A stretch of 64,000 bases of DNA from Methanosarcina sp. MTP4 (GTDB lineage Archaea; Halobacteriota; Methanosarcinia; Methanosarcinales; Methanosarcinaceae). The position numbers were made by a program, and so were the translations under genes. Shown piece by piece: positions 60,701-64,000 of this stretch. Below the pieces are notes generated by a model. The model made no database searches, was not told the origin of the DNA, and saw only the letters and a program-made list of their open reading frames with translations. The stretch is taken from the NCBI RefSeq assembly GCF_000970045.1, contig NZ_CP009505.1, forward strand, positions 3,000,808-3,064,807, in the 5' to 3' direction. Position 1 is the stretch's first letter. Every line of letters starts with the position of its first letter.

Positions 60701-63700
60701 TGCTGCTGACCCTTAACTGGCACAGTTACTTCAGTTTTCACAGCATCTTTGATTTCGTAAAATTCTTCATCAACGCTCTCCGGCTGCTCGGAAGGAATGG
60801 TTTGAGTCGACAGCTTCTGACCCGACCACTGACCGTTTCTGTACTCTGTCCAGGCCAGTCTGATCTCGTAGTACTTCTCTGGGTTGGATCCTTGTGTCTG
60901 CTCCTTCTTGGGCTTCTCCATAAAGACCGGCCATATGAGATAGAGGCGTCTGTTGTGGACTACCGGGATCAGATGATCTCCCTCGATTTGGACGTCTATC
61001 TGCTTCCACGGCGTCCAGTAGCTTTCTTCAGTCATCCACTGCCGGTGGTAATAGACATGGGGATTGCCGCGGGTACGGCCGATTGTGTGCAAATTATCAA
61101 GCAGTTTCTGATGATCATTCAACGGCTTCAGATTTTCCCTAACGCACCACTCGATCTCCCTTTTGGAGAGGGCCCGGTTCCAGACGCGGAAGTTGGCGAT
61201 CTGGCCTTTGAACTTACCATAATCCGCCCATGTGCCAATCCGAAGCGTTCTTAATTCTCTTACAAGATCAGCTGACGTAGAATCCGAACTGACTAGATTA
61301 CCATTTAAATAAATTGCCTTAAATTGTTTATCATCCTCAACCTCTCCGCTTGAGACCAAAGCGATGTGGGTCCATTTGTCCAGATAGGGGGTATAATCCA
61401 CTTCGATACGACCTGTTTCGGGATCACCGTTGCCGTAGTCCCACATCAGTTTATCGTAGTACATGTGAGCTTGAACGCGAGGATTATTCCGGCAAACTGT
61501 GTCTAATCCAAAAAAAGAAGAAACTCTATTAGAGTCAGCTTTGCTGCATTTGGCCCAAAACTCGATCGTCACCGAGCCCCCTTGCCAAACGAAATCTTCC
61601 ACTTCGACGTAATCCTTATCCCCATCGAACTCCAGCGCCTTCATACCAGGAATGGGAGAATCGACGGACGTGGGACTGCCTTTAATACACCCATTATTTT
61701 TATTCGGTGTCTGATCTATAGCTCTACGGTTTTTCTCATCGAATTTCCAGTAACCGACCAGACCTGGTTCGTCACCATTTAAAGGAGGCCCAACCCAAAA
61801 CAACGGCCTTTTATTTTCCTTAACGCACTCGATCTCCCTTTTGGTAAGTATTCGGTTCCAGATGCGGAAGTTGGCGATCTGGCCTTTGAACTTATCCCCA
61901 GTCCATTCTCCGATACAAAGTCCCTTTAGAGAAATGCGAGGGCCGTCTGATCCTTTGTGTAAGGCGATCAATTTCCCATCCAGATAGACGCCCATAAAAT
62001 CGCCACCCACCCCCTTTGATACTAGGGCCACATGAGTCCATTTGTATAGATGGGGGCTATAGTCCACGTCGACCCGGCCATTTGCCCCAATATTTCCGTA
62101 ATCCCAATACAGACAACCATCAGTCCAGGGCAAATGACATTGGAAGCGATTAGGAGTATCCTGTGCTCCGACGGAAAAGCTCGACCCTCTGTTGCCCTCC
62201 GAGTTGACTTTCACCCAGAACTCGACTGTCACCGGTCCCTCAGTTGGCCACTCAAAGTCTTTCACTTCAACATAATCGTTCTCTCCGTCAAAATCCAGCG
62301 CATTCATGCCAGGAATGGGAGAATCGACGATCTTGGGACTGCCAACATATGTTCCATCATTTGTATTCATCGACAGATCTATGGCTTCGTTCTCATCAAA
62401 TTTCCACCAACCGGCCAGACCTGGTTCGTCACCATTTAAAGGAGGCAAAATGTCTTCCCCTGCTTCGTCGCCATTTAAAGGAGGTAAAATGTCTTCCCCT
62501 TCCATATGAATGCCGACGATCTCCAGGTTGGCCACCTCGTCGAGGGAGTAGAGATAGCTCTGCAGTGCTCGTTCCGCATTGGCATCGTTCATCTCACCCT
62601 GCATGAGGGCGTTCTCCAGCTCCTTGAAGATGGGGGACTTGTCGTCCCGCAGCTCGGGCTCGATCCAGTTTTCCGGGTAGAGGAATACCTTGCGGTTCGC
62701 CTCCCACACCCTGTAGTTCTTCATCCATGCCCATTCCGAAGCGTCGGCCTCGCTGAGAACCACCTCTGGCTCCAGGTTCATCAAGCACCGCTGGACGAAG
62801 AGCTGCGCCGAGCTGATGGCCTGCTTGAGCCGGGACGTTATCATGCAGGGGTTCATCTCCACGTCGATCAGCAGGCTCTCGAACATCTCGGAAGTGTCGC
62901 TGTACTCCTTCTGGTTCCCGATAAGATAAGCCGTCAACGCAGAGCGCTGCCTTTCACGCAGCCGGTTTCGAAGCTTTGCAGCGACGGTTTGCCACTCCTC
63001 CGGCTTGTAGGCCGACCTGAGGGTGTGCACGATCGCCTTCGCCTCGGACGGGGTTTTGTCGGGGTCCACCCAGAGCAAGAGCACCTCGGCGGAAGTTCCC
63101 AGACGATTCAGGATATCGAAACATTTCTTCAGGTGGACCAGCATCGTCCCGGTATCCTTGAACTTGAAGACAGGTGAACTGCCACCTAAGAGAATCTCCA
63201 GATCGTCGGAATTCCAACCAGTCAGACCTTTCAGGTCCTCGAATTTGTCAGAAATATCACGGGCAGGGTCTGAAATCAGGTCGATAAGGGCGAACACATT
63301 AGCGTTTTCTTCCGGCAGCGAGTCTCGCAGACTTAAGAGGTCCAAAAGCCTCTCCCACACCTCAAACTGCGTTTTTTCCAGCGGCTCTCCCAAGGGGGGA
63401 AGCCTGTTGAGATCGAACCACACCTTATCGCCGTGTTCGAAGATCCAGCTCAGCTCATCGGAGCTGATGCCAAATCCTTCGACGATCATCTTGGACTTGT
63501 AAAGGCGCTTATAGATCTCGAACTGAGCGCTGGTTAGTTCTTTATCCTTATCTCTCAGGTTGAGGAGGACTTCGAGCGCAGACAGCTTCTCAAGAAGACA
63601 TTCGCAGGTGGTCGCGTCCAGCTTGAAGATCTCGCTGATATCTTCCATTATCTGGTCGCTCTCGTACTGATCGTACCCGTAATCTAGCAGCAGTCCGAGC

Positions 63701-64000
63701 AGGTACTCGTACCTAGCCTCGCCCGATGTTAGGGAACTCTCTCCTACCAACTGGTCCACATCGACTTTGAGAATTTTGAATTTTTTCTCGATGAATTTCT
63801 TCTGCGCATCCTCTGAAGGTGCATCCCTGGCACTTTCGAGGATCTTCTTTGCCGTATCCAGATATTCTGTCCTCTCCTGATCGCTTTCATCCTGCCAGAA
63901 GGCCTCCAGACGTTCAAGGGTCAGCTGTCCGTTAGGATCGTGCAGTTGACCCCTTTCGGCTTCGGTACTATGAAGCAGCAACCCGAGCAGGTACTCGTAC
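57709..64000 (-). CDS. TcA-type insecticidal toxin complex subunit with tandem LamG insertions (5' end outside)
   Basis: More than 2,090 residues are open to the window edge; the start is outside. C-terminal TcA pore-domain hallmarks are SKYTNQQLYDWMVSQISSVY, GHYMRRIKSVSLTM, RYLPFEGAGVISKW and DVILHIRYTARDGG. Earlier blocks include ALTAYLIG, MITSRLKQAISSAQLFVQRC, NYRVWEANRKVFLYPENWIE and HGPLHIATKLTQEQRFEEAQ. TcA forms the pentameric injection channel of Tc toxins and needs a TcB-TcC cocoon with an effector. Two LamG/concanavalin-like domains (about residues 522-705 and 742-935 from 63981) are inserted after the YPENWIEPELR region and joined by PPLNGDEPGL linkers. A coiled region and a Gly/Ala/Thr-rich stretch (TAQTLDIAASTVSTLGSW) match the pore helices. 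Horizontal origin from bacteria is likely. Confidence 0.93.
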   Translation of the reverse strand, partial: YEYLLGLLLHSTEAERGQLHDPNGQLTLERLEAFWQDESDQERTEYLDTAKKILESARDAPSEDAQKKFIEKKFKILKVDVDQLVGESSLTSGEARYEYLLGLLLDYGYDQYESDQIMEDISEIFKLDATTCECLLEKLSALEVLLNLRDKDKELTSAQFEIYKRLYKSKMIVEGFGISSDELSWIFEHGDKVWFDLNRLPPLGEPLEKTQFEVWERLLDLLSLRDSLPEENANVFALIDLISDPARDISDKFEDLKGLTGWNSDDLEILLGGSSPVFKFKDTGTMLVHLKKCFDILNRLGTSAEVLLLWVDPDKTPSEAKAIVHTLRSAYKPEEWQTVAAKLRNRLRERQRSALTAYLIGNQKEYSDTSEMFESLLIDVEMNPCMITSRLKQAISSAQLFVQRCLMNLEPEVVLSEADASEWAWMKNYRVWEANRKVFLYPENWIEPELRDDKSPIFKELENALMQGEMNDANAERALQSYLYSLDEVANLEIVGIHMEGEDILPPLNGDEAGEDILPPLNGDEPGLAGWWKFDENEAIDLSMNTNDGTYVGSPKIVDSPIPGMNALDFDGENDYVEVKDFEWPTEGPVTVEFWVKVNSEGNRGSSFSVGAQDTPNRFQCHLPWTDGCLYWDYGNIGANGRVDVDYSPHLYKWTHVALVSKGVGGDFMGVYLDGKLIALHKGSDGPRISLKGLCIGEWTGDKFKGQIANFRIWNRILTKREIECVKENKRPLFWVGPPLNGDEPGLVGYWKFDEKNRRAIDQTPNKNNGCIKGSPTSVDSPIPGMKALEFDGDKDYVEVEDFVWQGGSVTIEFWAKCSKADSNRVSSFFGLDTVCRNNPRVQAHMYYDKLMWDYGNGDPETGRIEVDYTPYLDKWTHIALVSSGEVEDDKQFKAIYLNGNLVSSDSTSADLVRELRTLRIGTWADYGKFKGQIANFRVWNRALSKREIEWCVRENLKPLNDHQKLLDNLHTIGRTRGNPHVYYHRQWMTEESYWTPWKQIDVQIEGDHLIPVVHNRRLYLIWPVFMEKPKKEQTQGSNPEKYYEIRLAWTEYRNGQWSGQKLSTQTIPSEQPESVDEEFYEIKDAVKTEVTVPVKGQQHEFCFEAQIFGPDKLAILVFRDGRVRHRFRLTDRGDDFVAEIGSSLQMIPTPEGTEPWYDGFESKKSASAFWLGDQVKLLGRTDRSYKVLFSRQRDQLYVPTYNAPFYFNQEQRTFIITPSSLRALSEGLATQQQGFWFDIHYHPFVGDLIKALQRYGIDGMLKPKEENDAIGLRRQLICRDFFNGYQPTNNVLNHPVEKIDFSHSGTYSLYNWELFFHGPLHIATKLTQEQRFEEAQRWFHFIFDPTDVSDLKDMSSDPDTDRFWQIKPFFRIEEDPIAALMLLIARSASNEELTDEEKNAVSDINNHISAWRHDPFNPHQIARLRTPAYQKTVVMKYLENLLSWGDNLFRQDTIETVNEATNIYLMASSILGRRPEEVDLGEGSHKLTFNELLPRLDEFSNSLVKMEDNLSQSGAGFSGGTSPAAEPLYLGPSLFFCIPRNEKLLSYWDTVDDRLFKIRHCMNIEGQVRTLALFEPAIDPGLLVRAAAEGGLAGVKKAIVSVPLPQYRYRIMVQKALELCSDVIGLGSALLSALEKKDSETIALLHSQQETDMLNLVLGVRETQVEEAEQMITALEKSKMIAEKKKEDCENQKISDHEKISFELQTSAVSAKFLASISQSIAASLEPIPEITIGAAGISSPLTITKATGGSKWAGAMGHIATGFDLTAQTLDIAASTVSTLGSWKDQEDEWKSQAELLGKEIDQIDAQIEAANTRLEIAKKERDNHKSQIKMAEDIDRVMRSKYTNQQLYDWMVSQISSVYFQAYQLAYDLAKRAERAYQFELCAKDSSFVQFGSWDSLKKGLLSGERLRFQLRRMDAAYLENNRREYEITKHISLTAFKVNDDPEKTLVDVLKDEGLCTVDLEEVLFDGDHPGHYMRRIKSVSLTMQPEPEPYDSVNLKLTMNENSLRVTPPGSKGEGDDPCFLADFAAIQSIVTSNGKDDSGLFQLDLNDDRYLPFEGAGVISKWSIKNEGSDLSNLADVILHIRYTARDGGN

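Overview
The window is chromosomal DNA of a methanogenic archaeon, almost certainly a Methanosarcina species. It carries soluble heterodisulfide reductase genes (hdrA-hdrC-hdrB), AT-rich archaeal TATA boxes, GGTGA/GGAGG-type ribosome binding sites, small siroheme sulfite-reductase-like proteins, an iron-sulfur flavoprotein, a PEF-CTERM secreted protein, and many simple tandem and hairpin repeats between genes. None of the gene stops I read is TAG, while two otherwise good genes contain an in-frame TAG. This fits an organism that decodes UAG as pyrrolysine.

Layout. 1-5483 (minus): hdrA, hdrC and hdrB, then the 5' part of an aconitase-family large subunit (LeuC/AksD type). 6003-7735: two paralogous winged-helix regulators separated by a 21-bp tandem repeat. 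8012-8530: two identical tRNA-Ile(GAU) genes and a tRNA-Ala(GGC). The 3' end of tRNA-Ala is the attachment site of an 8.4 kb integrated element (8518-16892) with a tyrosine integrase, an SF3 helicase operon headed by a tiny ribbon-helix-helix gene, four small coupled genes, a pentapeptide-repeat membrane protein and a lipoprotein. 17225-23844: an SdpI-like membrane protein, three tandem FKBP-type prolyl isomerases, an OB-fold protein, a sugar nucleotidyltransferase, a flippase/LPG-synthase-like membrane protein and a polyprenol-kinase-like protein. 24784-32377 (minus): a five-gene MoxR / DUF58 / von Willebrand A membrane system. 32624-34626: prephenate dehydratase and a TrmB-like regulator.

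35271-39880: a ferredoxin whose 3' end is amplified into a 106-bp tandem array, a CGGC protein, a cupin, and a duplicated module of one HxlR regulator divergent from one small sulfite-reductase-like protein. Both module copies share an inverted-repeat operator with identical geometry. 40310-47036: an acyl-CoA synthetase (NDP-forming) alpha-type protein, a glutamate dehydrogenase-family enzyme, and a MarR-controlled cluster (DUF169, MarR, MFS, iron-sulfur flavoprotein, decayed second MarR) with recurrent GTTGC-N4-GCAAC palindromes. 47620-55355 is accessory: small membrane proteins, an SRPBCC protein, a RelA/SpoT-domain synthetase next to a zinc-ribbon protein, an ATP-grasp protein with an internal TAG, a zincin-like protein and a PEF-CTERM protein with an internal TAG. 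55947-57374 is a MATE transporter.

The last 6.3 kb (57709 to the window edge, minus) is the most striking gene: a more than 2090-residue TcA-type subunit of an insecticidal-type toxin complex, with two LamG-like domains inserted in tandem. Its 5' end and any TcB/TcC partner lie outside the window.
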